Shown one piece after another: positions 43,672 to 52,749 of a stretch of DNA of 64,000 nt; within the stretch, counting starts at the first letter, position 1, and every line of letters starts with the position of its first letter. Origin of the DNA: CAZFER01 sp964517495 (GTDB taxonomy: Bacteria; Hinthialibacterota; Hinthialibacteria; Hinthialibacterales; Hinthialibacteraceae); the NCBI GenBank assembly GCA_964517495.1, contig CAZFER010000001.1:62001-126000 (forward strand), given 5' to 3'. Made by a program: the position numbers and the translations under genes. The notes beneath the pieces were generated by a model, which worked only from the letters and a program-made list of their open reading frames with translations, searched no databases and was not told the DNA's origin.

Positions 43672-43815
43672 CAACGGGGCACAAGGCCCCCAGGGTTGAG
43701 GGCGATGAGGGAGGAGTTGTGGATTCACGGGGTGAATCCTGTTCCGAGGCTCCTCACACATCGTGTGGGCGCAAATTGTAGGGTGCCCGTCTTAGGGGCG
43801 GCCTGGGCATCAGAG
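43642..43815 (-). ncRNA. Candidate structured small RNA with intrinsic terminator (6S-like outline)
   Basis: On the minus strand a GC-rich ~150-base segment folds as one long interrupted hairpin. The basal stem is ACGGGCAC with GUGCCCCGU (43783-43790 with 43674-43682). A large internal bubble separates it from an upper stem CGAUG/CAUCG and GAGGAG/CUCCUC (43750-43763 with 43703-43716). An apical hairpin GGAUUCAC/GUGAAUCC lies at 43721-43739. A strong intrinsic terminator follows. Basal stem, bubble and upper stem is the layout of 6S RNA, but I cannot match conserved 6S positions. The alternative is a structured 3' untranslated region of the gene ending at 43820. I saw no clear promoter. Confidence 0.4.
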
Positions 43816-43819
43816 GTGA

Positions 43820-44143
43820 TCAAATTTCATCCAGGCTGTTGATCTGATATTCCCTCAAAGTCTTTATGTATTCGTCCAGATGATTGAGGGTAACATCATT
43901 TCCGCTTATCTGTGTAACACGATCCGAAGGCTTCAAGAGTTCAGCATCACCTTCTAATGTTTTTGGATCAATTTCAATATAATTCAAAAAGCCTTGAGGT
44001 CTTTGTTCAACCTTTTTTCTTTTTTTCTTCTTTCTTTCCGGTTCCCACAAATAAACCACAAAAAGAGCGAGTGCTATAAGTAAACAGATAATGAATTTTG
44101 TTGTAGGTGAAACCGAGTATTCCAAGTAGTCCAAAATTCGCAT
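43820..44143 (-). CDS. Small membrane protein of unknown function (107 aa)
   Basis: The N-terminal ~17 residues are polar. One membrane helix (FIICLLIALALFVVYLW) follows, then a very basic KKKKRKK cluster and a ~70-residue soluble part ending with YQINSLDEI. Basic residues right after the helix suggest an N-out/C-in single-pass protein. The soluble part has no recognised motif. A weak AGGA lies about 12 bases before the ATG. It is ~260 bases downstream of gyrA on the same strand and may share its transcript. The structured RNA candidate begins right after its stop codon. Confidence 0.55.
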   Translation of the reverse strand: MRILDYLEYSVSPTTKFIICLLIALALFVVYLWEPERKKKKRKKVEQRPQGFLNYIEIDPKTLEGDAELLKPSDRVTQISGNDVTLNHLDEYIKTLREYQINSLDEI

Positions 44144-44405
44144 CTGCTTTTAAATCCTAACTTTATCGCCGTTCTTTTTAACTGACGACTCAAGATAAGA
44201 GCAAATGTGATGCCAACTTTGGCCATTATATCACAACCATCTGATATAACAAGACTTAGAAAATTTATCAATTTGAGAATCAATTTGAGAGGTGGGAAAA
44301 ATGAACCCCAATAGGAAAAACTTAAAGGCAAAATATGCCTCAAACTATTGAAATTACAATCGATCAAATTAAATTTCATGACACTCATTTATCCACTCTC
44401 AAATC

Positions 44406-46862
44406 TTAAACTTCTTCATTTTGAACTTTTTTTGATTCTTTCGCTTCCGGCAATTTCCCGATGGCGGCCACTTCGTCTGTATCTTCCAGTCGAATAAGGC
44501 GTACACCCTGAGTATTGCGGGAAATTGAACGGATATCATTAACACTCATTCGGATGGCAACCCCTTTTTTGGTGATAATCATGAATTCGTCATCTTCGAA
44601 TGTTCTTAGGATGCCAACCACTTTTCCATTTCGATCGTTGGTTTGAATATCGATAACACCTTTTCCACCCCGGTGAATTTTTCGATATTGAGTCACATCG
44701 GTGCGTTTTCCATATCCTTTTTGAGTTACAGTCAATAGTTGAGAATTCTCATCACAAATGACCATTCCAACCAGCTGATCATCCCCTTCCAAGCGAATCC
44801 CAATTACGCCCCGAGCCGTGCGTCCCATCGGCCTTACATCGGCTTCGTTGAAGTGAATTGCCATACCGTTGCGTGTCGCGAGGATGATATGATCATCACC
44901 GGTTGTAAGCCAAACGCTGAGTAATCGGTCACCTTCATCGAGGCTTATGGCGTTAATTCCACCGCGCCGTGGATTGGAAAATTGATTCAATTCCGTTTTC
45001 TTAACCACACCCTGGACAGTGGCCATCATCACATACCGGCCATCGATAAAATCGTGAATGGGAACCATCGCCGTCACATGTTCATCGCTTTCAAGTTGGA
45101 GGAAATTGACAATCGCTTTACCCTTGGATTGGCGGCCAACTTGAGGAATTTCATAGACTTTTTTCCAATGAACGCGACCTTTATCGGTAAAGAAGAGAAT
45201 GTAATGGTGGGTTGAAGCAATGAAAAGGTGTTCAACAAAATCCTCTTCTTTGGTCCCCATGGCGGTAATTCCACGACCACCGCGGAGTTGTTTCCGATAA
45301 GTTGAAGTCCCGATACGTTTGATATAGCCCGTATGCGACACAGTGACGACCATATTTTCTTCAGCGATCAGGTCTTCGATTTCCAGATCGGCGACATCGG
45401 ATACGATTTTAGTGCGGCGGGCATCCCCGAAGCGTTCCTTTATTTTGAGTAATTCCTCTTTCATGATAGACATGACGAGTTCGGGCGTATCCAGCACCTT
45501 TTTATAATATTCTATATCTTTGAGGAGTTGTTGATATTCTTCTTCCAATTTCTGGCGTTCAAGACCAACCAGGCGTTGTAATTGCATTTCAAGAATGGCT
45601 TTGGCCTGAATTTCAGTCAATTCAAAGCGATTGATTAATCCAGTCATAGCCTCTTCACGGCTTTGAGAGGCTCGAATCATTTCGACAATCTCATCAATAT
45701 TATCAACCGCGATGCGCAAGCCTTCGAGTATATGAGCGCGTGCTTCCGCTTTAGCGAGGTCATAACGGGTTCGACGGGTGATTACTTCACGCCGATGGTC
45801 AACAAAAAAGGATAACAATTCACGTAAGGTAAGATATTGAGGTCGGTTATCAACCAGGGCCAGCAAAATAACCCCAAAGGTTTGCTGCAGGCGTGTGTGT
45901 TTATAAAGTTGGTTCATGACAACTTCATGGTTTTCACCACGCTTTAGTTCAATCACAACCCGGGTTCCATCGCGGTCTGATTCATCCCGCAGGTCGCCAA
46001 TTCCTTCGATTTTTTTATCACGGATAAGGGCGGCGATTTCTTCAACTAATTTCGCCTTGTTCACCATGTATGGGATTTCAGTGACCACAATGGCTTCTTT
46101 ACCTTGTTTGAGTTGTTCTTTGTGTGTAACTGCCCGCATAATGACTCTGCCACGGCCAGTGGTATACGCTTCAACAATACCGCTTCGGCCGCAAATATAA
46201 GCGCCTGTGGGAAAGTCCGGCCCTTTGATGTATTTGAGCAACTCTTTGGTTTCAATTTCAGGATTATCGATCATGGCCACAGTGGCGTCGATCACTTCCT
46301 TTAAATTGTGGGGTGGAATGTTGGTCGCCATACCCACCGCAATGCCAGATGAACCGTTGATAAGTAAATTGGGGATTTCAGAGGGTAGAACGGCTGGTTC
46401 TTCAAGTTGCCCGTCAAAATTGGGCATAAAATCGATTGTTTCTTTTTCAATATCCGTTAAGAGTGTTTCGGCAATGGAAGATAAACGTGCTTCGGTATAG
46501 CGCATAGCCGCAGGGTTGTCGCCATCGACTGAGCCGAAATTCCCCTGCCCATCTATAAGGGGATAGCGATAGGTAAAAACCTGAGCCATACGAACCATGG
46601 TGTCATAAATAGCTGAATCACCGTGAGGGTGATATTTGCCCATGGTTTCACCAACAATACGAGCGGATTTTTTGTAGGCGGCCCGATGATTAAGTCCCAG
46701 TTCACGCATGGCATACACGATTCGCCGTTGAACAGGTTTAAGGCCGTCTCGAACATCAGGCAAAGCACGCTGCACGATGACCGACATCGCGTAACTTATA
46801 TACGATGTCCTCATCTCATCTTCAATATTAATGGGTTTAATTCGTTCATTTTCGGTATACAT
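44406..46862 (-). CDS. gyrA: DNA gyrase subunit A
   Basis: This is the cleavage-religation subunit of DNA gyrase, with 818 aa. The N-terminal domain shows MRTSYISYAMSVI, the quinolone-determining stretch GKYHPHGDSAIYDTMVRMAQ with S83 and D87 (residue numbers equal to E. coli), and the catalytic tyrosine Y122 in AAMRYTEARL. The C-terminal beta-pinwheel contains the GyrA box QLRGGRG near residue 525, separating it from ParC. GGAG lies ~10 bases before the ATG. No gyrB is nearby. Serine at 83 and aspartate at 87 are the residues of quinolone-sensitive enzymes. Confidence 0.97.
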   Translation of the reverse strand: MYTENERIKPINIEDEMRTSYISYAMSVIVQRALPDVRDGLKPVQRRIVYAMRELGLNHRAAYKKSARIVGETMGKYHPHGDSAIYDTMVRMAQVFTYRYPLIDGQGNFGSVDGDNPAAMRYTEARLSSIAETLLTDIEKETIDFMPNFDGQLEEPAVLPSEIPNLLINGSSGIAVGMATNIPPHNLKEVIDATVAMIDNPEIETKELLKYIKGPDFPTGAYICGRSGIVEAYTTGRGRVIMRAVTHKEQLKQGKEAIVVTEIPYMVNKAKLVEEIAALIRDKKIEGIGDLRDESDRDGTRVVIELKRGENHEVVMNQLYKHTRLQQTFGVILLALVDNRPQYLTLRELLSFFVDHRREVITRRTRYDLAKAEARAHILEGLRIAVDNIDEIVEMIRASQSREEAMTGLINRFELTEIQAKAILEMQLQRLVGLERQKLEEEYQQLLKDIEYYKKVLDTPELVMSIMKEELLKIKERFGDARRTKIVSDVADLEIEDLIAEENMVVTVSHTGYIKRIGTSTYRKQLRGGRGITAMGTKEEDFVEHLFIASTHHYILFFTDKGRVHWKKVYEIPQVGRQSKGKAIVNFLQLESDEHVTAMVPIHDFIDGRYVMMATVQGVVKKTELNQFSNPRRGGINAISLDEGDRLLSVWLTTGDDHIILATRNGMAIHFNEADVRPMGRTARGVIGIRLEGDDQLVGMVICDENSQLLTVTQKGYGKRTDVTQYRKIHRGGKGVIDIQTNDRNGKVVGILRTFEDDEFMIITKKGVAIRMSVNDIRSISRNTQGVRLIRLEDTDEVAAIGKLPEAKESKKVQNEEV

Positions 46863-47365
46863 TCGATAGAATCTCCAAAAAAGATCATTTAAATTAACAA
46901 CGCATTAGGTATGCTTCTTCAAACGAAGAATCATTCGTGGTTGAATTATTAAAGAAGCGAAAGATTTAACCTCTGTTGATGTTTTAAGCCGAATACACTT
47001 AGAAAATAATAGCTAAAAACACATTCAAAATAGATATTAAGTTCATATGCTTAATAAATCTAAGTTATTATTTCTAATTCAAGCGGTATGATGGAGGGAA
47101 TAAAGATATTCGCCTCTCAACCCGTTGGGAAAAAATATCAAATCATTTATTGCAAAACACAATTATCAATTGCTTTTTCGAAAGAAACCACCACCATAAC
47201 GGATTGATGTGCCGATACACCTTGCGGCCTCCAACCTTTTTAAGGGTTCCATTCAGCAAATAAAGTATCCACAATATTTTACGTAATCTTTGCCCAAGTT
47301 TCAATGGGAGTATAATCATTATTATATGTGTTTTGATTATTCATGATGGTTTTAAGGATTAATTT
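46863..47365. other. Divergent intergenic region between gyrA and a secreted-protein gene
   Basis: About 500 AT-rich bases without a convincing gene. A small hairpin (TTCTTC-AAAC-GAAGAA) near 46916-46931 would lie in the gyrA leader. On the plus strand a plausible -10 TATAAT at 47311-47316 lies 15 bases after TTGCCC (47290-47295), about 50 bases before the start at 47366. Confidence 0.4.
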
Positions 47366-48226
47366 ATGAGAACATTTCAAAGGGATCAACAAACGTTCAG
47401 GATTCAAACAATTTGCTTGATTGTATTTACTGTAATAACTTGTTATCCATCAATAAGTGCGGAGTTAGTGGGATATGAGAATACAACCTGCAAAAGGTTC
47501 CGAATCAAAGTGAGAATACACAATTATATCACCGACGGCACTCAAGAAGTTGGGCTTTCACCCACGGAAAAAGAACCGATTGGTAAAGGCCAACATACCT
47601 GGCAGCAAATATTTTGCGATGTAGAACAGGGAAAAGTGCTAGTACGTATCTTTTTTTCTAAAACATTTCCGGATAATCCTGAATTCCCTTCACAAATCTT
47701 ATACCTCCATAACGGTGAAAGTACATTTATCGATTATTTGAAAAAGCGGGTAATTCGATCACGATACAATCAAAATTACATGGATGGTTCTAATCTGGTT
47801 TGGGCTGGACGAGTTCATGCCGGCAAAGTGTTAGCTGGCGTGATAAAAAACGTAAGCCCTGAAATTGCAAAGTTGAATAACGATCATTTCCCACTGACTC
47901 TTAAAGCTGGTGCTCCCCATTTTGCTCCCCCCGCTTTTCCTGAACCGATCGTCCTTACCATGGATCAACATATGCGTGTTATAAAATTGGAGGAAAAACA
48001 GCGAATATTTCACTTTGAGTGGAATTCTTTAAAATCCAAAGCATTTGATTATGTGTCTCAAGCCACCATGCAAACCAAAGGTGGCCCTCTTCGTATATGT
48101 CAGGATACGACGGTAAGTGAGTATTTGTTTAATCCCACATTTCCAGAAAATATATTCGAACCGGATTTCCCTGAGTCATTCGAAAAACACGATCTCCGAA
48201 AATTATTATCGCCTCCCCAATTTTAA
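47366..48226 (+). CDS. Secreted protein of unknown function (286 aa)
   Basis: A signal peptide (TICLIVFTVITCYPSISA) is followed by about 260 residues with several beta-strand-like stretches and a single early cysteine pair (C42, C84 approximately). It has no catalytic motif I recognise. AAGGA lies before the ATG, and a plausible sigma-70 promoter is present upstream. It precedes an L-fucose isomerase-type gene by ~110 bases, but the gap contains a new ribosome binding site, so joint function is not implied. The family is unknown. Confidence 0.65.
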   Translation: MRTFQRDQQTFRIQTICLIVFTVITCYPSISAELVGYENTTCKRFRIKVRIHNYITDGTQEVGLSPTEKEPIGKGQHTWQQIFCDVEQGKVLVRIFFSKTFPDNPEFPSQILYLHNGESTFIDYLKKRVIRSRYNQNYMDGSNLVWAGRVHAGKVLAGVIKNVSPEIAKLNNDHFPLTLKAGAPHFAPPAFPEPIVLTMDQHMRVIKLEEKQRIFHFEWNSLKSKAFDYVSQATMQTKGGPLRICQDTTVSEYLFNPTFPENIFEPDFPESFEKHDLRKLLSPPQF

Positions 48227-48335
48227 TAAAGTGAGTCAGTTGGTCTTCACAAAATATGGGAAATTGGCGATTATGCATAGATATAAAAGTAAACATATAA
48301 TAACTGGTTATAACCGGATGATGGGAGAGGACGAA

Positions 48336-49829
48336 ATGCGTACAACACCTATTGGAATAGCCATGCTCAACGATGAGCGTGAACATGTCTATACACAGAA
48401 TAACAGCGAAAATATGGCGGTCGTTAAGGCTTGGAGCGATTTTATTCGCCAGAATGTCAAAAACACAGATGGTTCGGCTCCTGAAGTTGTGGTGGGTAGC
48501 GAGATAATCGTGGGAACGCGATCTGCTCAGAAAGTGGGGGAAGAATTATCACGGGCTAATTGCAAGCAAGTTATCATGCTTTACAATGTTTGGAATTTCC
48601 CCTTTTTGTGTTGGCCTTTTATTAACAGCCTGGGTGATGTTCCGGTTCTGAGCTTATCAAATAATAATGGGGCCTTCCCTGGTAATGTCGGATTATTGGC
48701 TACCGATGGGGCCTTGCGGCAGGCAGGCAAACGAACTCATCGGATTATAGGTGAGTTAGAGGATAAAAAAACTCAGCAACGGGTCCTCGATTGGATTCGA
48801 GCCAGCCAGGCAGCAACCACGATTCAAAATGAAGTTTTCGGATGTTATGGTGGCCATTCCATGGGTATGGAAACCGGTTTTGCCCATTTAACGCCAACTC
48901 TGAAGTCATTGGGTTGTACAGTGCGGCAAATCGATCAGCTTTGGCTGCTTAAAACCATGGAAAATGTGGATAAGGATGAAGTTAAAAAAGGGCGTGAATG
49001 GCTTGAACAACTGCTGGGCGATCGATTGAAATATGATGGGAAGATATTAACTCCCCAAACATTGGAAACTCAAATCGCTCTATATTTGGCCATGAAAGAA
49101 GTGAATGACGATAAGGGATTTGATTTCTGTGGTCTTAAAGGCCAGCGCGAATTAACCGAACATATCTGTCTTGGTGATGTGCCGGAAATGCTGATGAATG
49201 ATCCCTACGATTGGAATGGGGAGAAAGAATGTGTGGTTTGTTCAACGGAGGCCGATGCCTACGCTGCGATCACCATGCAACTCATGAAATATATATCCGG
49301 TGGTTTGCCTTCCCTGTTCATGGATGTGCGGCTGTATCATCCCCAATTGGACATTTGGGACTGGTGTAATTCAGGGAATCATGCCAGTTGGTATGCAGCA
49401 CAAAGTTCGAATCCGGAAGAAAATTTCAAAAAAATCACCTTCCATCCCGCTTTGGAATTCTATTTCAAGGCAGGAGGCGCATCGGTTGAGTTTGATGCCG
49501 CGCCTGGCCTTATGACCTTTGCACGTCTGGGTTTATGGGATGAAAAACCGTATATGGTGATCGTTAAAGGTGAATCCGTTGAACTACCTGCCGATGAACG
49601 AAAGAAACTCAACGATATGACCAATCCAACCTGGCCCCATGTGCATGCGAAATTAGAGTGTGATTTTGAAGAATTCATTAGTGTTTTCCCATGCAATCAT
49701 GTCCTTGGCGTAGTCGGTGACCGTGTACAAGCATTGGTTTATTTATGCGAAATTGCGGGCATCAAACCGGTTGTTCTGGGAAAATCAAAAGAAAGTTTGT
49801 ATCCCCCAATTTGGGAGATAGTCAAATAA
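48336..49829 (+). CDS. L-fucose isomerase-type ketol isomerase
   Basis: This enzyme of the L-fucose/L-arabinose isomerase superfamily has 497 aa and interconverts an aldose and a ketose with a divalent metal. It starts MRTTPIGIAMLNDERE. The FucI-like features are GLKGQRELTEH, CSTEADAYAAITMQLMKYISGG, WCNSGNHASW, WPHVHAKLECD and the C-terminal CNHVLGVVGDRVQAL. The frame is open much further upstream, overlapping the previous gene, but GGGAGAGGA directly before the ATG at 48336 fixes the start. It is about 90 residues shorter than E. coli FucI, so L-fucose may not be the substrate. Rhamnose-derived or other deoxy sugars are possible. Confidence 0.85.
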   Translation: MRTTPIGIAMLNDEREHVYTQNNSENMAVVKAWSDFIRQNVKNTDGSAPEVVVGSEIIVGTRSAQKVGEELSRANCKQVIMLYNVWNFPFLCWPFINSLGDVPVLSLSNNNGAFPGNVGLLATDGALRQAGKRTHRIIGELEDKKTQQRVLDWIRASQAATTIQNEVFGCYGGHSMGMETGFAHLTPTLKSLGCTVRQIDQLWLLKTMENVDKDEVKKGREWLEQLLGDRLKYDGKILTPQTLETQIALYLAMKEVNDDKGFDFCGLKGQRELTEHICLGDVPEMLMNDPYDWNGEKECVVCSTEADAYAAITMQLMKYISGGLPSLFMDVRLYHPQLDIWDWCNSGNHASWYAAQSSNPEENFKKITFHPALEFYFKAGGASVEFDAAPGLMTFARLGLWDEKPYMVIVKGESVELPADERKKLNDMTNPTWPHVHAKLECDFEEFISVFPCNHVLGVVGDRVQALVYLCEIAGIKPVVLGKSKESLYPPIWEIVK

Positions 49830-49852
49830 ATCAGTGTCTTTTATGATGAATC

Positions 49853-49885
49853 AAGGGGATGGATTGCTTGCCATCCCCTTTTTTA
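49853..49885 (+). terminator. Rho-independent terminator
   Basis: GGGGATGG (49855-49862) and CCATCCCC (49871-49878) are followed by six T residues, directly after the isomerase gene. Confidence 0.9.
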
Positions 49886-50043
49886 ATCAAGTTATATTCG
49901 AACAAGGAGCATCATCACAGATATATCAATTTAACGGATCTGCGTTAATCATGACAAATCAATACGTTGTAGAAATAGTATTTCGTACCTCTCTCTAGTA
50001 AAATAGAAAGGTAAGTGAGTACTAAATACAAAAGGAGAGTCAG

Positions 50044-50484
50044 ATGGGCAACACAATCTTACGAGGCAATGTCGTTTTAATCTTGGATGACCAGAAGATC
50101 ATCATTAATCGTGGCTCTGATCATGGAGTAAAGGTTGGGGATAAATTCTTTATTTATCAACAGGGTTATGAAGTGACGAATCCCGCTGATAGTCAATCTT
50201 TAGGGGAAATTGAATGGATAAAAGCACAAGTTGAAGCCGTTAATGTGCAGGAAAAAATGACCTTGGTCATGGGGTTACCCAAACAACGGCAATCTACGCA
50301 AAGCAACTTGCTATCATATACACTCACGCAACCCACATCAGGCTTAACCTCCCAGGCGGAACAGGATCGGGAACGCTTGAACGTCATGCAAAATCAAATC
50401 AGTGGTTCCACTCAAATCAGGCCCATAGCCATAGGGGATCCCGTAAGATCGGTTCACCCAGTCGTTGACAAGGAAACATCATAA
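50044..50484 (+). CDS. Small FlgT-C-like conserved protein
   Basis: This 146-aa soluble protein has the N-terminal ~75 residues GNVVLILDDQKIIINRGSDHGVKVGDKFFIYQQG. The pattern resembles the FlgT C-terminal/OB-like domain (strand, INxGsxxGVkvGdxf, strand). The rest is Q/S/T-rich and probably disordered. It has no signal peptide, so a cytoplasmic role is likely. AAGGAGAG precedes the ATG. It is separated from the following glycosidase gene by 76 bases that hold a possible promoter. The function is unknown. Confidence 0.7.
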   Translation: MGNTILRGNVVLILDDQKIIINRGSDHGVKVGDKFFIYQQGYEVTNPADSQSLGEIEWIKAQVEAVNVQEKMTLVMGLPKQRQSTQSNLLSYTLTQPTSGLTSQAEQDRERLNVMQNQISGSTQIRPIAIGDPVRSVHPVVDKETS

Positions 50485-50514
50485 TTCCACTTGACTGACT
50501 TTTTAGAATCATGG

Positions 50515-50543
50515 TTGATACCATTTATATGAATGAGTTAAAA
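50515..50543 (+). promoter_or_regulatory. Candidate promoter of the glycosidase-phosphatase operon
   Basis: TTGATA (50515-50520) and TTAAAA (50538-50543) are 17 bases apart, with the start codon 18 bases further. Modest match only. Confidence 0.3.
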
Positions 50544-50560
50544 TCATATGAAAGGATTTT

Positions 50561-51862
50561 ATGCATCAAAACGAAACTAAAAATCAGCAATCGAATTTAA
50601 TCCAGGAAGGGTATCAACAAGCCCTTGATCTATTATATCGCAGCCGTTCACCCTATGGGTTTTTAGCCAGCCCGAGTGATCGGTCCAATTATAAGCGTGT
50701 GTGGGGCCGGGATGGAGCCATCCTTGGTTTGGCTGCTCTCGCTTCAGAACAGCCCGATCTAATTGAAGCGAGTAAAAAAACCCTCCAAACATTAGCCTGT
50801 TATCAAGGGCCACATGGGGAAATCCCCAGTAATGTTGATCCGGAAGCCAATCGCATCAGTTACGGCGGTATGGCTGGCCGAATTGACGCTGATTTATGGT
50901 TTATTATTGGTTGCGGAGAATATTGGCTGGCCACGAACGATGACGCGTTTCTGGAAGAAATGGTTCCATATATCGAAAAAGTATGCTGGCTGTTAGGGGC
51001 GTGGGAATTTAATACCCGGGGCTTGCTATACATCCCTCAAACGGGTGATTGGGCCGATGAATACCTTCATCACGGTTATGTGTTATATGATCAACTACTT
51101 TACCTTCAAGCGAAACGAACACTTAATAGAATGCATTGCTGTATTCATCAATCTGCTGATCATTCATTGATAGATTCCATGAATCGCTTAAAACATTTGA
51201 TTCAAGCCAATTATTGGATTGAAGTGAATCAAGAGCCACCAGACGAAGTTTATCATGATGTTTTGTTTGAAAAAGGAAAATTAGCTGCCAGGAAAAGCAA
51301 AGGAAAATATTGGCTGCCATATTTTTCTCCACATGGCTATGGATACCGTTTTGATGCCTTTGCCAATGTTTTAGCATCTCTATTTGGAGTAGCGAATCCA
51401 TATCAACAAGAAGCGGTGGATGATTATATTTCATCCATTACATCAGATCAGAATTTAAATGGCGGTCATTCAATAGAAGGTAAACTATTGCCTGCCTTTC
51501 TTCCAGTCATCACCCCGATTGACGAAGATTGGGAAGATTTGCAAACCATGTTTTCCTATTCCTTCAAGAACAAACCATATGAGTTTCATAACGGTGGTTT
51601 GTGGCCTATGATTACCGGTTTTTATGTGGTTGATTTGGTAAAAAGAGGTAAACACGAAGAAGCCAAGACCTTTTTTAATGGGATTCATATAGCCAATTCA
51701 AAGGAAATGAATGAATCCTCATGGAGTTTTCCTGAATACCTTCATGGGAAGACATACACAGCGGAAGGAACACAGTACCAAGGGTGGAGTGCCGCTGCAG
51801 CCATTATTGGACAACAAGCACTGAATGGCCACCCAATATTCAGGAGTCTTTATCGTGAATAA
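50561..51862 (+). CDS. (alpha/alpha)6 glycosidase, GH63/GH100-like (glycogen debranching/invertase type)
   Basis: This cytoplasmic 433-aa protein has the six-hairpin fold. YKRVWGRDGAILGLAAL (D51 as possible general acid), GEIPSNVDPEANRISYGGMAGRIDADLWFI, PQTGDWADEYLHHGYVLYDQLLY, KPYEFHNGGLWPM and the C-terminal TQYQGWSAAAAIIGQQAL are all present. This pattern occurs in neutral invertases (GH100), glucosylglycerate hydrolases (GH63) and amylo-1,6-glucosidase-related proteins. The coupled downstream gene is a sucrose-phosphatase-type HAD enzyme, which favours a compatible-solute substrate such as sucrose or glucosylglycerate. There is no signal peptide. Confidence 0.8.
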   Translation: MHQNETKNQQSNLIQEGYQQALDLLYRSRSPYGFLASPSDRSNYKRVWGRDGAILGLAALASEQPDLIEASKKTLQTLACYQGPHGEIPSNVDPEANRISYGGMAGRIDADLWFIIGCGEYWLATNDDAFLEEMVPYIEKVCWLLGAWEFNTRGLLYIPQTGDWADEYLHHGYVLYDQLLYLQAKRTLNRMHCCIHQSADHSLIDSMNRLKHLIQANYWIEVNQEPPDEVYHDVLFEKGKLAARKSKGKYWLPYFSPHGYGYRFDAFANVLASLFGVANPYQQEAVDDYISSITSDQNLNGGHSIEGKLLPAFLPVITPIDEDWEDLQTMFSYSFKNKPYEFHNGGLWPMITGFYVVDLVKRGKHEEAKTFFNGIHIANSKEMNESSWSFPEYLHGKTYTAEGTQYQGWSAAAAIIGQQALNGHPIFRSLYRE

Positions 51863-52721
51863 TAATATTTTAATTTGTAGTGATTTGGATCGAACAATTT
51901 TACCCAATGGAAAACAGGAAGAATCGCCATTAGCCCGGCCATTATTGTCTAAACTGGCTCAGCTCCCTGAAATCATATTAGCGTATGTTTCTGGTCGGGA
52001 TATAGGATTAATTCAAAAAGCGATTGAAGAGTATGATATTCCCACTCCTCACTTTGCCATTGGTGATGTAGGAACCACCTTGTATGAAATAAAAGACCAT
52101 CAATGGTTGGTACGCAGTGATTGGAAAGATGAAATCGCCAGCGATTGGAAAGGCATGGAACATAGCGATATCTATCAACTCGTTAATGACCTTCCCTCAA
52201 TTCACCTTCAAGAGGAAGAAAAACAGAATCAATATAAGGTCAGTTTTTATGCTGCCACTGATACCGTGCGCCATGCGATTGTAAACGAAATTGAAAAGCG
52301 ACTGAAAAATAAGGCCATTCAAGCCAGTATTATATGGAGTGTGGATGAGACAAAGGATACGGCTTTGATCGATATTCTCCCTGAGGGAGCCACTAAATTG
52401 CATGCTGTTCAATTTTTGCGCAAATCGCTTCAAATTCCCGTATCACACACCATGTTTGCAGGTGACAGTGGAAACGATATGCAAGCCCTCACAGGTGGAT
52501 TGCAAGCTGTTTTGGTCAACAATGCTTCTGATGAGGTGAAACAAGAAGCACGAGACATCATGAGTCAGAGCGAAAACCCGGAGAAACTCTATTTTGCTCA
52601 AGGCAATTTTCTGGGTATGAATGGATGCTACTCGGCAGGGGTTATAGAGGGCATTGCCCATTTCTTCCCTCATTTGAAAGAATGGATGAACAATCAGGCA
52701 AATCAATATTCTTTAAAATAA
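51855..52721 (+). CDS. Sucrose-phosphatase-type HAD phosphatase
   Basis: This Cof/SPP-type HAD phosphatase has the nucleophile motif LICSDLDRTILPNG (D10 and D12 from the GTG start), the cap, and the motif GDSGNDMQAL. GVIEGIAHF near the C-terminus is common in sucrose-6F-phosphate phosphatases. GTG at 51855 is the best start, with AGGAG at 51842-51846. It overlaps the end of the glycosidase gene by eight bases, showing translational coupling. The longer frame from 51825 would put the ribosome binding site inside the gene. It probably dephosphorylates sucrose-phosphate or a glycosyl-glycerate phosphate. No synthase is nearby. Confidence 0.85.
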   Translation: MNNNILICSDLDRTILPNGKQEESPLARPLLSKLAQLPEIILAYVSGRDIGLIQKAIEEYDIPTPHFAIGDVGTTLYEIKDHQWLVRSDWKDEIASDWKGMEHSDIYQLVNDLPSIHLQEEEKQNQYKVSFYAATDTVRHAIVNEIEKRLKNKAIQASIIWSVDETKDTALIDILPEGATKLHAVQFLRKSLQIPVSHTMFAGDSGNDMQALTGGLQAVLVNNASDEVKQEARDIMSQSENPEKLYFAQGNFLGMNGCYSAGVIEGIAHFFPHLKEWMNNQANQYSLK

Positions 52722-52749
52722 CAATAGAAATTTGATTTGAGGTGAGCAC

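Noticed and set aside
43552..43842. 96-codon plus-strand frame
   Set aside because: It crosses a strong minus-strand terminator and a highly structured segment; low-complexity basic translation and no start signal.
44074..44388. 104-codon minus-strand frame after gyrA
   Set aside because: It overlaps the more plausible small membrane protein in another frame, and its hydrophobic composition follows from AT-rich DNA. It has no ribosome binding site.
48117..48335. Longer N-terminus for the fucose-isomerase-type protein
   Set aside because: The extension overlaps the previous gene, is not family-like, and a strong ribosome binding site points to 48336.
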